DNA of 64,000 bases, from the NCBI GenBank assembly GCA_012934845.2, contig WNNJ02003619.1, positions 1 to 64,000 of the forward strand, given 5' to 3'. The notes under the pieces were generated by a model, which was not told where the DNA came from, searched no databases, and saw only the letters and a program-made list of their open reading frames with translations. The DNA comes from Pomphorhynchus laevis. Taxonomy: Eukaryota > Acanthocephala > Palaeacanthocephala > Echinorhynchida > Pomphorhynchidae. Positions 51,720 to 64,000 of the stretch are shown here, in pieces. Every line of letters begins with the position of its first letter. The stretch's first letter is position 1. A program made the translations under genes and the position numbers.

Positions 51720-54700
51720 AATGAATCCCGTTCTTGAAACTTCTCTCACACACACTCCTTGGTTTACTACGGATAAAACTTTCCTAAATCTTGATCTTCC
51801 TAACAATGCAAACAGTAAAGGCCTTCATCTCGTACCTCATTTTTACTATTCCTCTCCACATCTAAATACATCTCATACCTCTTTCTTCTCTTCACGTACT
51901 CCTTACTATACCTCCACCGTATCACTTCTCAATAATTTACATCATTTCGTCAAAATCATCTCCAGTAATATCCATTCAACCGATTCAACAATCCACTCCT
52001 GTCAGACAAGCTCTATCCGTATAACCTCTCAATAATTTACATCACTTTGTCAAAATCATCTCCAGTAACATCTCCGATCAACCGATTCAACACTTCAATC
52101 CTGTCACACATGCTCCAAACTATCTTGAATATTTACTTAGCACCCTTGTCATTCCCACGGTTATCTGTTCTTCTGCCTCTGCTCTACCCAGGTCTGCCGT
52201 CCATCACTTCCACGTAATCGTTTTCCTTCGCGCGATCGATGCATTATAATATCTAACTTAAAACTTTCCGAATCTGCTTCTCCTCAATGTCGCCTCGATT
52301 ATGATTTATCTGTCGCCTCGATTATGATTTACCCTCTCTAAACTCCTTGAGCGTCTCGTTCTTAAGCAAGTAAATACATATCTCTATTCCTCTAACTTAT
52401 TTCCTCCCTTCCAAGCCGCTTTTCGCTCTAATTACTCTACCGAAATTGCATGTCTCAAAGTTTATAACGACTTACTCATATCGCGCGATCATAAATTATG
52501 TAGTGTCATAGTTTCTCTTGATCTATCGTCTGCTTTTGACATCGTCGATCACTCGATTCTTCTCCATCGCCTTCGTCATGATTATGGCTTCTCTTTACCC
52601 ACTGTATCATGGTTTTCTTCATATCTATCAAACCGTACATTTCGCGTATATTCTAACTCTTCTCTCTCCCATCCTTCGTCCATTCCGTCCGGTGTTCCGC
52701 AAGGCTCCGTATTAGGCCCTATACTTTTCTCTCTTCTTCTTGGTGATTTGTATTCGATTTCTCATAAATTTAACTTCCATGTTATGCAATATGCTGATGA
52801 CATTCTCATCTATGCTCATGCACCTGTTTATCGTATTCACGATCTTAGTGTTTCTGCTTCCGACTGTCTTGTCTCAATTTCCAATCATCTTTCTTCCCTT
52901 CGCCTTTCTCTGAATCCTGATAAATCCAAAATTATGTGGATCCTACCTCGACGCCTCGGCTTCGAACCTCCCTCCGTATCATTAAATTCTACAATTCTTC
53001 CTATCGTTGATAATCTCGTTTACCTAGGCTTCCATTTTGACAACCGACTTTCACTTAAACCTTTCGTTAGAGATAAAGTACGCTCATCTACCTTGATACT
53101 CCGCAACCTCCGTCAAGTTCGTAGATTGATCGATTTCCCTTCTTGTATGACTCTCATATCATCTCTACTTTTTTCTAGACTCGATTATTGTCTTAGTCTA
53201 TTTTCCAACTCACCTAAATCCACTCTTCTTCCCCTACAACGCATCGTCAACGCAGCTGTCCGAATTCTCCTCCGTCTTCGTCGTTTTGATCACACATCCT
53301 ACCATCTTGCTTCTCTCGATTTGCCTACAATTTATTGTCGTGTTCAAATTCGTCTTCTTATCGTTGCTTTCCGCCTTGTAACTTTTCATACCCCTTCATT
53401 TCTCAACCTTCCTTTTCTTGATAATTCCCGTCCTGTTTACTGTTCCTTGCGTTCCTGTAATTCCCTTCTTTTACATGTCCCAAACTACTCTACCTCCTTT
53501 GGACTCCGCTCCTTCCTGGTGGCTGCTCCTCTATCGTGGAATCATCTGCCCATTCATATACGCCAATCAACTTCCCTGCAGTGCTTCAAACGACAAATCC
53601 GATCCCATTTTAACAATTTAACTGCTTGACTTTCTCATTTTTGTTTGTGGACTTGTAAGCGTACAGCTTGTACGCATTTGCCACATTAAATAAATTTGTA
53701 TTATTATTATTATTATTATTATGCTTTCAAGTTTATCATCTCAACCATTCTTCCTGATGATAATCCGCCCTTTTCAATAATATCGCTCCTGTATCTTTGA
53801 TCCGTTTAAACAAATCCACTAAATCCAATAATCTCAGTCCTCCACTCCTAAAAATCGTTTCCTTCATAGTTCACGTGAATCCTTGATACTCTCCTATCTT
53901 TTTAAACTTCCTACCACTTCGTCTACTCGTCGTATATTTCTTGACTACTCCTCTTCTGACATTGCCCAGCTCAATTTAGCTCGCATTGAGAAACATCGAC
54001 GTGAAACAAACGGCGAGTCATCCTTATCTATACGTCAAATCAACGGAAATTTTCACGTTGTACACACAAGGCCAAAAATCCGATGGCGTCCAATCTTTAC
54101 CATTGTCTTCTTCGCTAGTTGATATCGCTCCTGAGCATACTTTTCGTCTTAGTCTATTTAACACTCGCTCCATTATTCATAAAGCTGATATGCTCCTTGA
54201 TATCTTCGATCAATTATTTATCGATATTTTCTGAATTACCGAATCCTGGCACTTTGACTACGACGATCTTGCTATTCGTCGTCTATGTCGCTCTGGTTGT
54301 TCTTTAGTTGAATCAGCTCGTCCAATTGCCTCTCATACATCTACTGCTTCTAACCATGGCGGTATTGTTGCCATTGCACGTCACCCAATGTCTCTACGTA
54401 AAATTAACTTTAACATCCGTTACACTTTGTTCGAATTACTCATATGCAGATTATCAACACCTTTCCATCTAGAACTTGTGATTGTATACCGTCCAGGTTC
54501 AGTTGCCTCCTTACGTAGGTTCTTGAAGACCTTTCAAATCTTTTGTCTCACTGTTTATTGTCTTATACTCCTTCTTCTGTTCTCGGTGACTTTACATTCG
54601 TCTTGATCGCCCGGCTGACTCTGACTCTATCACTTTTACTAATCTTTCTTCTGATTTTAACTGTAAATTACTTTCAAAAAGTCCAACTCATATTCTCGGC

Positions 54701-55690
54701 GGTGCTCTCGACATCAATGCTGGTCCTAACTGCTTTAATGACTATAAATCCTTGTCAATTACTGATCCTGGTTTGTCCGATCATTTCCTTGTCAGTCTTA
54801 CTCTTACTAGTCGCCATCCTCCTTCTCTGCCTCCACCATTATCCACACCAAGTCGACCCTGGAAACTTCTCGATATCCCTGTTCTCTGCACAGCCTTACT
54901 CAATTCTTCACCCTTTTCACTTCCTCTTAATTATATCTCTACCGATGATCTCTTCATTCTGTTTGACTCTGAACTTACGAACATCCTTAACCTTCTGTCT
55001 ATTCGACCACGACGTTTTCAGCGGTCGCGCAATGCTTCCTGGTTCGATTCAGACCGTAGTATTTCTAAGAGTCGGCTCCGTCACTTTTCATGTGTTTAAT
55101 CTCTTTCTTAAACGTTCCTTAACCTCACTCACTCCAAATCTCCGTGCTTCCTATCTTTCTCTCCACCGTTCCCATCTCATTCTTATGCGTACTAAACGTA
55201 CTCTTTTTTGGCGAATCAACACGAGTGCTCTTCCAACTCTCAATCTCATTGAAAAATCTTAAACTCAATACTTCCACGGTCATCTACCCTTTGCAATATA
55301 AATCCTGATGAATGTTCCTCGTATCTGCAATCTAAGCTATCTAATTTAATTTCCGTTCTACCCATATACCCCTTGTATCCTCTCATATCTTTAAATACTT
55401 CTCTACTAGAGCTATTGCACCTTATTCCCGTTTCGTCTGACGAAGTTTCTTCGTTCTTCTGTCATTATCTAATAAACCTCTCTTTATGACCCAATTCCCA
55501 CCCACTTGCTTAAAAAAATCTGTTCATCTATCTCACACTTCTTAACCACGTTGTTCAACTTGTCTAGCCGCAGCCGCACATTTCCTTCCAACTGGAAATG
55601 CGCCACTGTTCGCCCTCTCCTCAAAAACCAATCTCTCGACTCTTCACTATCATCTTCGTACAGTCCTATATCACTTCTCCCAAGAAAGTG
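51720..55690 (+). mobile_element. Older CR1/L2-like LINE copy interrupted by a younger one
   Basis: 51720-52312 matches ORF1 from about residue 100 (with an internal duplication of the LNNLH-FVKIISSN block at 51930-52080). The match resumes at 53723, exactly where it left off in ORF1, and continues through IAQLNLARIEKHRRE, the endonuclease (LFNTRSIIHKADML, ITDPGLSDHFLVSL) and the linker to the RT start at about 55690. Many frameshifts and stops. The gap is filled by a young truncated copy. Confidence 0.85.
52313..53722 (+). mobile_element. Young 5'-truncated LINE copy nested in the older one
   Basis: From 52332 it follows 49327-50706 of the intact copy with only about ten differences that I can count by eye. 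It has RT motifs A-C, open from 52748 to 53629, the end hairpin (53647-53684) and an att tail. Its first 19 bases (52313-52331) repeat the target sequence just to its left (52290-52308), a pattern expected when the 5' end is made by copying the target. Confidence 0.85.
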
Positions 55691-55859
55691 CAGATAGTTT
55701 TTGACGAACTTCTTCTGTTGGCACATGTAATTAATATTCGCATTACATGTGAAGGGTCAAGGCTACTACTAGCATAGCTATTTAGAGGTGATAATAAAAA
55801 TGTATCTGCCAAGATTTCAGTCATCAAAGATTGCGTAGTAGTATCCACACCACAAATGT

Positions 55860-57365
55860 GAAGTTAATTAATCAATGAATTAATGGGACCAACTCGCTTA
55901 ACATGAGCCCAGAAACGTTTGGGCACAGACCATATATCGTTTGTGATGCTTTGTTCGTATTTTCTTTTCTTAGCAAACTTTAGACGAACAACTTGATTAC
56001 GAGAATAGTTATATGCAGTTCTTAAAGTAGAACACTTCCTGCTTAGCTCAAAAAGACGATTAGGCTGTTTAATAGTCTCTCGTAGCTCCTGATCAAACCG
56101 AGAAGGCATGTTATACTTGCCTTTACGAACAAGTCGGAGAAATGCAAACCAATCAGATAATTTTATTAATGCCGAGTGTAATATATTCCAACGCCTTTCA
56201 ACATCGTTGGTGTGATCAACAAATGTTAGTAATGACGCAGCTTGTTTTAATAGGGCTATATTGACGGAATGCCCATGCCGTTTCATTATCATGGGAGCAG
56301 ATAAGCCGTTGACGTTGTCGCGTCTAACAATACTAAATAATATAATCCAATGATGGCTCATGCCAATAGATGCTCTTTGACGAATGTTAGATAGTCAATT
56401 AATGACTTATAAAACACCAAACCAAGAAGCGATTCATTAGTGTTCATAAAGCTCGTTGGAGTAGAACAGTGCTGTTCTAGCATTAAATAATTAACTAAAA
56501 AGTGCCATAGTTCTGTGTCAGTTTTTGTTGCGCCACTCTTCAATGAGTGGGAATCCTCTGGATTTACACCCACAATATTAAAATCACCAACCACCGAGCA
56601 GTTCTTGGAAGTAGTAAAATTCTCTAGGATAGACCTCAGTTCAGTATCTAATATGAAAGAATCATCTGCATATAGACTGCATGAACTAGATAAAACGCTT
56701 GTAAGCTCGTTGATATAAATAATAAAGAGGAGGGGACTGATCACTGATCCTTGAGGAACACCACGGTGAGAAGATATTGACTTGGACATAGATCCATTGA
56801 CTGAAACAACAGTCTGACGATTTTGTACAAATAAACAAATCAATCTGAGAAGAATTCCATTAATACCATACTGTTCCAACTGATTAAAAAGAATAAGGTA
56901 AGATGTTCAATCGAAGGCTGCTGAGACGACAAACTGAATATCAACACTCACTTTAGTTTGGGCGTGCTTAGCCCAATCACTTATTTGCTAATACAGGATT
57001 TATGACAGTAAATCTGCATGGACGGAAACATTGTTGCGAGTCATGAAATATTCTATTACTTTCTAGATGACAGATGATCAGTTTGAAGAGGAGCTTTTTT
57101 AACACTTTACAGACGACACACTAAAGACTTATGGGCCAATAATTGCTAGATTGTGTTGACCTTTTTAAATAGAAGACGGATTATAGAAGATTTCAATTCT
57201 AAAGGAATCTTACCTTTATCAAAAGAAAGAAACTTGTAATTAAGGGCCGGTATTATCGGTATCTGAGGTAGACGATGACAATTATGACTTTCTAATGTAA
57301 ATTGATCAAGGAACATGTTGGCAATGATATTGGAGTCGTACCTAAGCTCACCGTTTTTCATGTAT
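55860..57365 (-). mobile_element. CR1/Jockey-like LINE, parts in permuted order
   Basis: Reading downward from 57361: RT start (PLELKSSIIRLLFKK), RT motifs B and C (GVPQGSVISPLLFIIYINEL, SLYADDSFIL, 56780-56665), then, in the same open frame, an endonuclease end (SVVGDFNIVGVNPEDS, 56610-56560) and then the endonuclease-RT linker (56361-55864, SVPKRFWAHVKRVG). In a normal LINE the endonuclease precedes the RT. Two truncated copies, or two parts of one, have been joined at about 56640. Confidence 0.7.
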
Positions 57366-57403
57366 AAACAATTAATCTCAGAGAAATTTGATTAAAAAAA
57401 GAT

Positions 57404-60400
57404 TTATTTTTACGTAGCAAATGCGTGTCGGCGCACGTTTGCATGACCACGAAACAAATCTAAATCATGTGGCGAGAAGGTGGGTACTGGGGCTGTATTT
57501 AATGTAATAAAGGAGGGAGCGCAGCGGACGTCGAGAGAGAGCTGGTTCCAGGCGAGTGGGGCGGCGACGAGGAAGGATCGGAGACCATAGTTGTTAGAGT
57601 CATTGGGTACGTGTAGTAATAGGGAATTATGGGAACGCAGTGATAGAGAGGTGGGGCGAGTGTCGTCTAAGAAAGGGAGGTTAATGAACATATAGGGAGC
57701 TGACAGCCATGAGACGAAAAGTTACGAGAAGAAGGCGGAGTTGTATGCGGATGTGGATGGTGGGCGAGGAGAGTTGGACAAGATAAGTGGATGTATGGTC
57801 GAAGCAACTGAGACGTAGGAGCACTCGAACAGCAGAGTTAATGATGCGTTGTAGGGGTAGGATGATGGATTTGGGAGAATTGGCGAAAAGGCTGAGACAG
57901 TAATCGATTTTAGGGAAATGAAGCGATGAAAGAAGAGACATACAGGAACGGAAGTCGATAAAGGCGCGGATACGGCGGATGTCACGGAGAATTAGGTTAG
58001 ACGAGCGGACATTGTCACGGATGACGGGTATAAGGGAAAGGTGATCATCGAAATGAAATCCTAAGAACATGAGAATGTGGACTATTGAGATGATTGATGA
58101 GGCAAAAGATAAAGGGGAGGATATATGTTAGGTTGACGGTGGTGGACCCACACTATTTTGGACTTGTCTAGGTTTAGAACGAGATGAAAATGGGAGAGAC
58201 GTTTGTAGATAGAAGAAAAACAGTTGGAGGCAGAAATTGCGATATCGTGTATGCGACGGGCGGGTGCATGAGCATATATGAAGATGTCATCGGCGTATGC
58301 CATGACGTTAAATGAGTAAGGTTTGATAAACGGAAAGAGATCGCCAAGAAGAAGAGAGAAAAGCAGTGGTCCTAGGACTGAACCTTGTTGGACCCCGCAG
58401 AGAACAGGGATTGGAGGAGATGATGATGAATTTGAACAGACGCGAAAAGAACGGTCGGATAGATATGAGGTAAGTCATGCTACGGAGGAAGAAGAAAAGC
58501 TGTAATCATAACGAAGGCGAGTAAGGAGGATGAAGTGATGGACAATATCGAAGGCGGAGGATAGGTCGAGGGATATGAGAACACTATATACAGCCTTCTC
58601 ACGAGAAATGAGTAAGTCGTTGTAAACTCTCATGCAGTCGATTTCTGTGGGGTGATTAGAGCGAAAAGCGGATTGGGAAGGAGTGTACAGATTAAATGAA
58701 GAGAGATAAACGTTGATATGTATTAAGATAAGGCGCTCTAAGAGCATGGAAGGAGTATGGAGGAGTGAAATCGGTCGATAGCTGGAAGGAAGTAAGGGGT
58801 TGAGCGATTGTTTCTTAAGGAGGGGACGAAAGATGGCGGATTTCTAGTTTGAAGGAAATATACGACTGCGGATTGACGAGTTAAACAAGGTGATGGGGAA
58901 AGGGAATATCAATGAGCATATGAATTTAAGTATGGGGTTAGGCCGAGGATCGGCAAGTGAGGTTTTGTGGGCAATGATATGAGGATAGATGAGACTTCGG
59001 CAGGTGATACAGCGAGAAGATGGAAGAGTTCGTGTAGGATGAGGCGAGGCGCGTAGCCGTGAGATGGAATGTAGGGGAGGTTGTGAGAGAGAAACGTAGA
59101 TACTTTGGTCTGAAGAAATGACGAATAATCATGGGGATTAATGTTGAAAGACGAAGAGGAGTGAGAAAAATTGAGATAAAGTATGCCAGAGAGACTTAGA
59201 GTTTAGTAAAGTGTTGATTTTATGCTGCCAGAAGAAGTTACATTTTGTACGTAGTAGGTACAGATGAGACCGGCGAAAAGCAAGATAGGAATCACTGAGA
59301 GACGGAGTGAGCGAGCTGATATTACGTCTAAGAGAGCGGTGATAGACCCGAAAAGCATGGCGAAGTCGACGCTTTGAAAGTAGGCATTAGATGTAAAGCT
59401 ATGGGGCACGGTGCAAGCGACGGTGAAGGGGAGGCTTGAAGGGCAAGAGAAGATCGAAAATTGATGTGAGTTCAGAGTCGAAAAGAAAGGCAAGATCGTG
59501 AGGAGAGGAAGATGTATTTGTGGGAGAAGATAGAGATGATTTGAGTAAGGCAGAGCGAAGAAGGGGGTTTGAGATTTCTCTAAGAGCGAAGTATGATGGT
59601 AGGTGTGTGAGGCGGGGATTGGTTGTGAATGATATCAAGGGTGACGAGAAAGTGATCAGATAGACCATGATCGGAGATGTGCAGTGAGGTGTAGGCAGCA
59701 AAACATTTGGGACAGCTATGATGCCGTGTGCCCGCCAAGGATATGTGTGGGGGAGTGGATATGAGTTATAATTGTAGTTGTATAGAATGTTGATGAACCG
59801 GATGGAATCGGTAGAAGAGAGGCATTCGAGGCAGATGTTGAAGTCGCCAAGAATGAGTGAAGGGATTGTGGACAAAGAAATATGTGTAAGGTGGTCAGCG
59901 AGTTCGGTAAAAAAAATAGGTAGGTAGGAGCTTATGAACCAGAACGGCATACAATGGCGAGATCCAGAGTGATCGGGCTAGAAGAACGACAAGTGAGCAA
60001 TTTAAAAGAGCATAGACTAAAACTGGGAATGATTTTGCGAGGAGACGCGGGGTGACGGGCGAATACGACAATGCCGCCATGATTAGAGAATTTAGAATTG
60101 AATGAGCTGATGGGGCGTGTGGATTCGACTAGTGAGCAACCGGCAGATAGCAAACGTCGAATTGAGATGTCGTCGGAATCAAAGTGCAGGATTCGATGAG
60201 GCAGAAGAGATCGGTGGATTTTTTGGTGAATAGGTTGAGGATAAGGTCAGATTTATGGAGAATAAATATAGTGTTGAAGAGGTCGAGGCGGAAACCGTGT
60301 GTGGTGGTGGTGAAAGGGGCGATCGGAGAATACACATAGTGGAGATGGAGCGCCATCGAATTTTGGGGCGAGTGTTGACAACATTAAAATTTCCGTCGAT

Positions 60401-61310
60401 GTTTCGGATGGAGAGGGATGTTTCGCCGTTTTCCTCACGATGGAGTTTTTCAAGGCAGGCAAAAGAGAGTTGAGCGATTTCGGAAGGGGTGCGATTAGGG
60501 AAAATGCGAATGTTTGAAGAGGACATGAGTTTAAATCGTTGGGAGAGGACAGAGGACGCGTGAGAGCGACGCTTGAAAACAATTTTCACCATTGGCGGCT
60601 AAGGATTAAATTGAATAGATTTGTTGAGGCGGATTAATGGGACAGGAGAAAAGTCGTTAAAAAAGGATGGTTTATCTGCAGGAACAAGATACGAGAGGAT
60701 GTATCAGAAGGCGAAAACATCGTGGTCAAGACGTGCTAGGAGATAAAGAAGTGGAAGGAGTGATATTAGTGATGATAACGCAACGATCACGAAAAGAAAG
60801 CGTTTCCGTAAAGGAGGACGAGTGACGTGAGTGGGTGAGATCATGATAGGAGAGCTGGCAGTTGAGGATTTGGAGGGAGTAGGTTTGACGACGGGATACA
60901 TAGAGGATAAAGATAGTATAGATGGTGACCAGCTATGTGTTGAAAGATAATGAGTGGAAAGACCGTGGAGGTTGGTGGAGGTGATTTTGATTGATGGATG
61001 TAGGTTATTGAGAAACAAGCTAGGAGAGACGGGGGTGTCGGTGAGTGAATGTGACATGGGATAGGAAGTGTATATGGTGACAGGATCAGTGGGTGGATAA
61101 AGGACATTGGAAACGACGGAGGTAGTTTGAGTGAACGTGTTGATGTGCTTATGTGATAGGTTGCAGATTAATTTGTTTGCACAAAATCCACATAGGAAGT
61201 CTTCTTTAGACTTACTGCTGTCGCAGGCGATTGTTTTCCATCCGCTGCAGTCCTGTGTCGAGCATTGTACTTGCAGTTGAGCATAGTTGGTGTCTGTCGT
61301 GTTGTTTTCT
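57404..61310 (-). mobile_element. CR1-like LINE, long decayed minus-strand copy
   Basis: Reading downward: ORF1 with a Cys/His finger (STQDCSGWK, FLCGFC; about 61265-61165), proline-rich middle, conserved LKIVFKRRSHASSVLSQRFK and SIRNIDGNFNVVNTRPKIRW (60590-60350), endonuclease (LILGDFNICLECL, 59860), linker, RT (SLDLSSAFDIVHHFILL, 58590; YADDIFIYAHAP, 58300), C-terminal APLAWNQLSLDVR (57540) and the end hairpin (57413-57450) with a t-rich plus-strand tail. All parts are in normal order and near full length, but frames are broken in many places. It is a diverged subfamily of the intact copy at 46301. Confidence 0.85.
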
Positions 61311-62199
61311 TACGTCCTTCTATTGACGTCTTTGTTTGTTTAAGCTGTAAAGCTGCAACTGATTGAATTAATTGTATGTTATTTATCTCTTAAACTTTTT
61401 TTTGGTTTTCGTTGTCGTTGAAACTCGTCGCGGCAGATCTCTGAAGCTCGTTGATCTCTGAAGCTCGTTAATCTCTGAATCATGTTGATTTGTGTGTTAT
61501 TTATTTTGTAGTTTGTATGTTATTTATCTCTCAAATGTGTGTTATTTATCTCTTAAACACTTTTAAGTGTATTTATGCATTTGAACTGTTTAGAATGGCT
61601 CTTTGATTAATGCTAGATAGTGGAGATAAAACACCAGCATTACTCGTTCTGAGCGTGACTCAAATCCATGTCACAAATAATTATAGTTACTAACCACATC
61701 AATTTACATTCAAAGCTTTGCAGTGATATAAGATTAACGGATTTCACCAATAAATAGTGGTTTGCCAAGAGGTAAAGTTTTGCAGAACCAATTCCACAAC
61801 TGTTCAATATATTCGACAGAATATCGTGTTGTTGGTCGCAGTGCTGCACAAAAATTTATCGATCAATGTACATAACATGATAGTCACTTCACCACCACCT
61901 TTCTAGTTTAGAGGAGCTAAGCCTTCTTGCTTAGGTATTTTAAAATTTGGCTGAGTTATTAATCAATTTATTGGTAATGTGGGATCTGTGATCCTGCATC
62001 AACCAGATCCATTGAAAAACTTATTGAACTGTCATGATATCTAACTTTAAATTCTGCATTCTCATTTCAGTTGATGTGCTCTTGTTTGAGGTAAGTTCAT
62101 AATACCCAGTGGCGTTTTGTGCTTTAAAGCATGTTATGTTGCTGTCTCGAAATCTAAACGCGGTCATTTCTTTTGTATATCAAAGAAATATGTTATATA
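61311..62199. other. DNA between LINE copies, nothing recognised
   Basis: 61430-61560 has short direct repeats (gatctctgaagctcgtt; tgtgttatttatctct). The region could include the 5' end of the LINE to its left. No coding signal. Confidence 0.45.
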
Positions 62200-62985
62200 A
62201 TAATTTAATAAAAATTATTTATTTAACGTGTCAAATGGGTGCTAACTGCACGCTTACAAGTCCATTATCTAACAAAAAATGCCAAGCAGATAAATTAATT
62301 AAATTGTTTTAATGGGATCGGATTTGAGCGTTTGAAGCACATCAGGGAGGTTGATTAACCTATACAATGGGCTGATGATTCCACGAGGGAGTATCAGCTA
62401 CGAGGAAGAATCGAATGCCAAAAGATGTAAAATAGTTTAGGACATATAAAAGAAGGAAATTACGGGAAAGGAACAGTAAACAGGACGAGAATTGTCGAGA
62501 AATAAAAGGTTGAGAAATGAAGGAGTATGGAGAGTTATACGGCGAAAAGCAATGATAAGAAGACGAATTTGAACACGACAATAAATGGTAGGCAAATCGG
62601 GAGAAACAAAATAGTGAGAGGTATGATCAAAACGACGAAGACGGAGGAGAACTATGACGGCTGCTTTGATGATGCGTTGTAAAGGAGAAAGAGTAGATTT
62701 AGGTGAGTTGGAAAATAGACTAAGACAGTAATCAAGTCTTGAGAAAATGAGAGAAGATATGAGAGTCATACATGAAGGGAAATCGATTAATCTACGAATT
62801 TGACGGAGGTTGCGGAGAATCAAGGTAGATGAGCGTACTTTATCTCTAACGAAAGGTTTTAGTGAAAGTCTGTTGTCAAAATGGAAACCTAGGAAAACGA
62901 GACTGTCAACGATAGGAAAAATTGTAGAATTTAATGATACTCAGGGCGGTTCTAAGCCGAGGCGTCGAGGAATGTATCATATTGT
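62200..62985 (-). mobile_element. CR1/L2-like LINE, 5'-truncated minus-strand copy
   Basis: Minus strand from about 62985: DNRLSLKPFVRDKVRSSTLILRN-type wording (read across 62985-62780), LIDFPSCMTLISSLIFSRLDYC (62770-62700), LSPLQRIIKAAVIVLLRLRRFDHTSHY (62690-62610) to a C-terminal end, then the hairpin at 62228-62264 and an a/t tail. It belongs to the same subfamily as the intact copy. Several frameshifts. Confidence 0.8.
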
Positions 62986-62999
62986 ATCATAATGTATCA

Positions 63000-63345
63000 A
63001 TCTCGTGCTAATCTAGCATTTAGAAGATCGAATGGAGAGACTGATCTAATGATAAGAAATTTTCGAGTAGTAATGTTGATATCACATCCAACATTACTAC
63101 TCAATTACCCCCCTGCTTCTGGTATTAGTGTCGCCTATACTAATTTAAGGAGTATTTTACTAAAATTTGATGAACTTAAGTCATGGGTCATCTTAAATAA
63201 ACCAGCGATCCTGGCTGTATCGTAATATCCCCGATGGTTTAATTGCTATTATGGGATATAATTTAGTGAGAGCTGATAGAAAGTCTCGGAAGGGTGGAGG
63301 TGTTGCGCTATATATTACGACATCCTTAAATATTACTTCCACTCG
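63000..63345 (+). mobile_element. LINE endonuclease N-terminal fragment
   Basis: Reads SGISVAYTNLRSILLKFDELKSW then, after a frame change near 63225, GYNLVRADRKSRKGGGVALYI. This is the start of a CR1/Jockey-type endonuclease (NxRS-x-x-K-x-DEL; R-x-DR-x-x-x-GGGVA). It breaks off where the LTR-type fossil begins. Confidence 0.7.
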
Positions 63346-63365
63346 TAATGTGGAAGTTCTCTTAA

Positions 63366-64000
63366 ACATCGTAGATCAGAGTTTCCAGCTAAGGAATCAA
63401 TATGTCGTAAATGCTATAAAGTCGGTCACTTTGCAAAATTATGCCGATCTTCCGTCTTCGAGACGAATGGAAATAAAGTGGCTACACTTGCCCTAACATC
63501 TTATGAACAACGGAGCAAAAGGCATTGTGAAAATTGGTGATATTCAAGTGTCGTGTTTGTTCGACACAGGAAGTTGTAGCAACTTCATAAGATCTGAATA
63601 TGCGAGGCGCTCAAAGCTCAATCTCCTAAACAGGCGAAAACAGATAACAATGGCTACTAACAATTTGACAACTACAAGAGGAGAAGTATCTCTTACAATC
63701 GAGCATAATGGAAAGTGCTACCAGAACGTTAAATTTCACGTCATTGATGAACTCTGTATGGAAATAATCCTCGTTGTGGAATTTATGCAGCGCCATAACA
63801 GCTTGCAATTATTACTTCACGGACCAGAATCAGATTTAGTAGTTGCACGCCTGAAGTGTGCAAAAATAAACCATGTTCGACCTTTCCAACATCTGACGAG
63901 TGATCACAAACCATTGCTGTTCGATCGAGTCGCTTCAGTTTTTATGATCGAGCGCTTATCAAAACTGAAATATCAAAGTTGCTCGAAGACGGAATTATTC
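63366..64000 (+). mobile_element. Ty3/Gypsy-like LTR element fossil (zinc knuckle and protease part)
   Basis: A zinc knuckle (CRKCYKVGHFAKLC) and then a retropepsin-type region with the DTGS active-site motif place this in the Ty3/Gypsy family. It is cut off at its left end, where it abuts a LINE fragment, and runs out of the window on the right, so no LTR is seen. It is broken (a few breaks in this part). Likely moderately old. Confidence 0.7.

Overview
The window reads as a strongly AT-rich, repeat-dominated piece of an invertebrate animal genome. Four host genes are recognisable, all on the minus strand: an FNBP4-like gene split into about eight in-phase exons (1781-18566), LSM8 (18832-19122), cyclin H (38620-39570) and LSM5 (42997-43266). 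The last three are single open reading frames, each with a splice-acceptor-like sequence 3-12 bases upstream of its ATG. That suits spliced-leader trans-splicing (known in flatworms, nematodes, rotifers and others), though 5'UTR introns would look the same. I cannot name the species.

Layout. 1-18566: FNBP4-like gene, with introns loaded with repeats: a palindrome of Penelope-like tails just downstream, a 442-bp tandem array with tRNA-like Pol III boxes and hammerhead-like boxes, a 17-bp minisatellite, mosaic Naiad-type Penelope fragments, one of them split by a 3.1-kb RTE LINE with a 12-bp target duplication, and a ~549-bp satellite that encodes hammerhead ribozyme candidates in the gene's sense strand. 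18832-19122: LSM8. 19560-26070: LINE fragments in both orientations. 26564-29640: the most complete Naiad-type element, with GIY-YIG endonuclease upstream of the reverse transcriptase and a structured 3' end. 29740-37250: I/R1-like LINE copies with zinc-knuckle ORF1, two of them head to head. 38620-39570: cyclin H. 40215-41830: CR1-like LINE fragment. 42997-43266: LSM5. 43620-45060: tandem 3' ends of Naiad copies. 45520-45760: 26-bp minisatellite. 46301-50706: a CR1/L2-like LINE with both ORFs open. 51720-55690: an older relative carrying a nearly identical young 3' fragment of the same family. 55860-63345: more LINE copies, mostly minus strand. 63366-64000: start of a broken Ty3/Gypsy-like fossil running off the window.

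How the parts relate. LSM5 and LSM8 are two of the seven subunits of the Lsm2-8 ring on U6 snRNA; cyclin H partners CDK7 in CAK/TFIIH. The mobile elements are linked by shared ends: CR1-like copies of both orientations end in the same short hairpin with a compensatory base pair, and Naiad copies share a long stem structure after the RT stop. The features most worth follow-up are the hammerhead-bearing satellite inside a host intron, the domain-permuted Penelope-like element with its structured tail, and the apparently intact young LINE. All family and clade calls rest on motif recognition by eye; no database search was possible.
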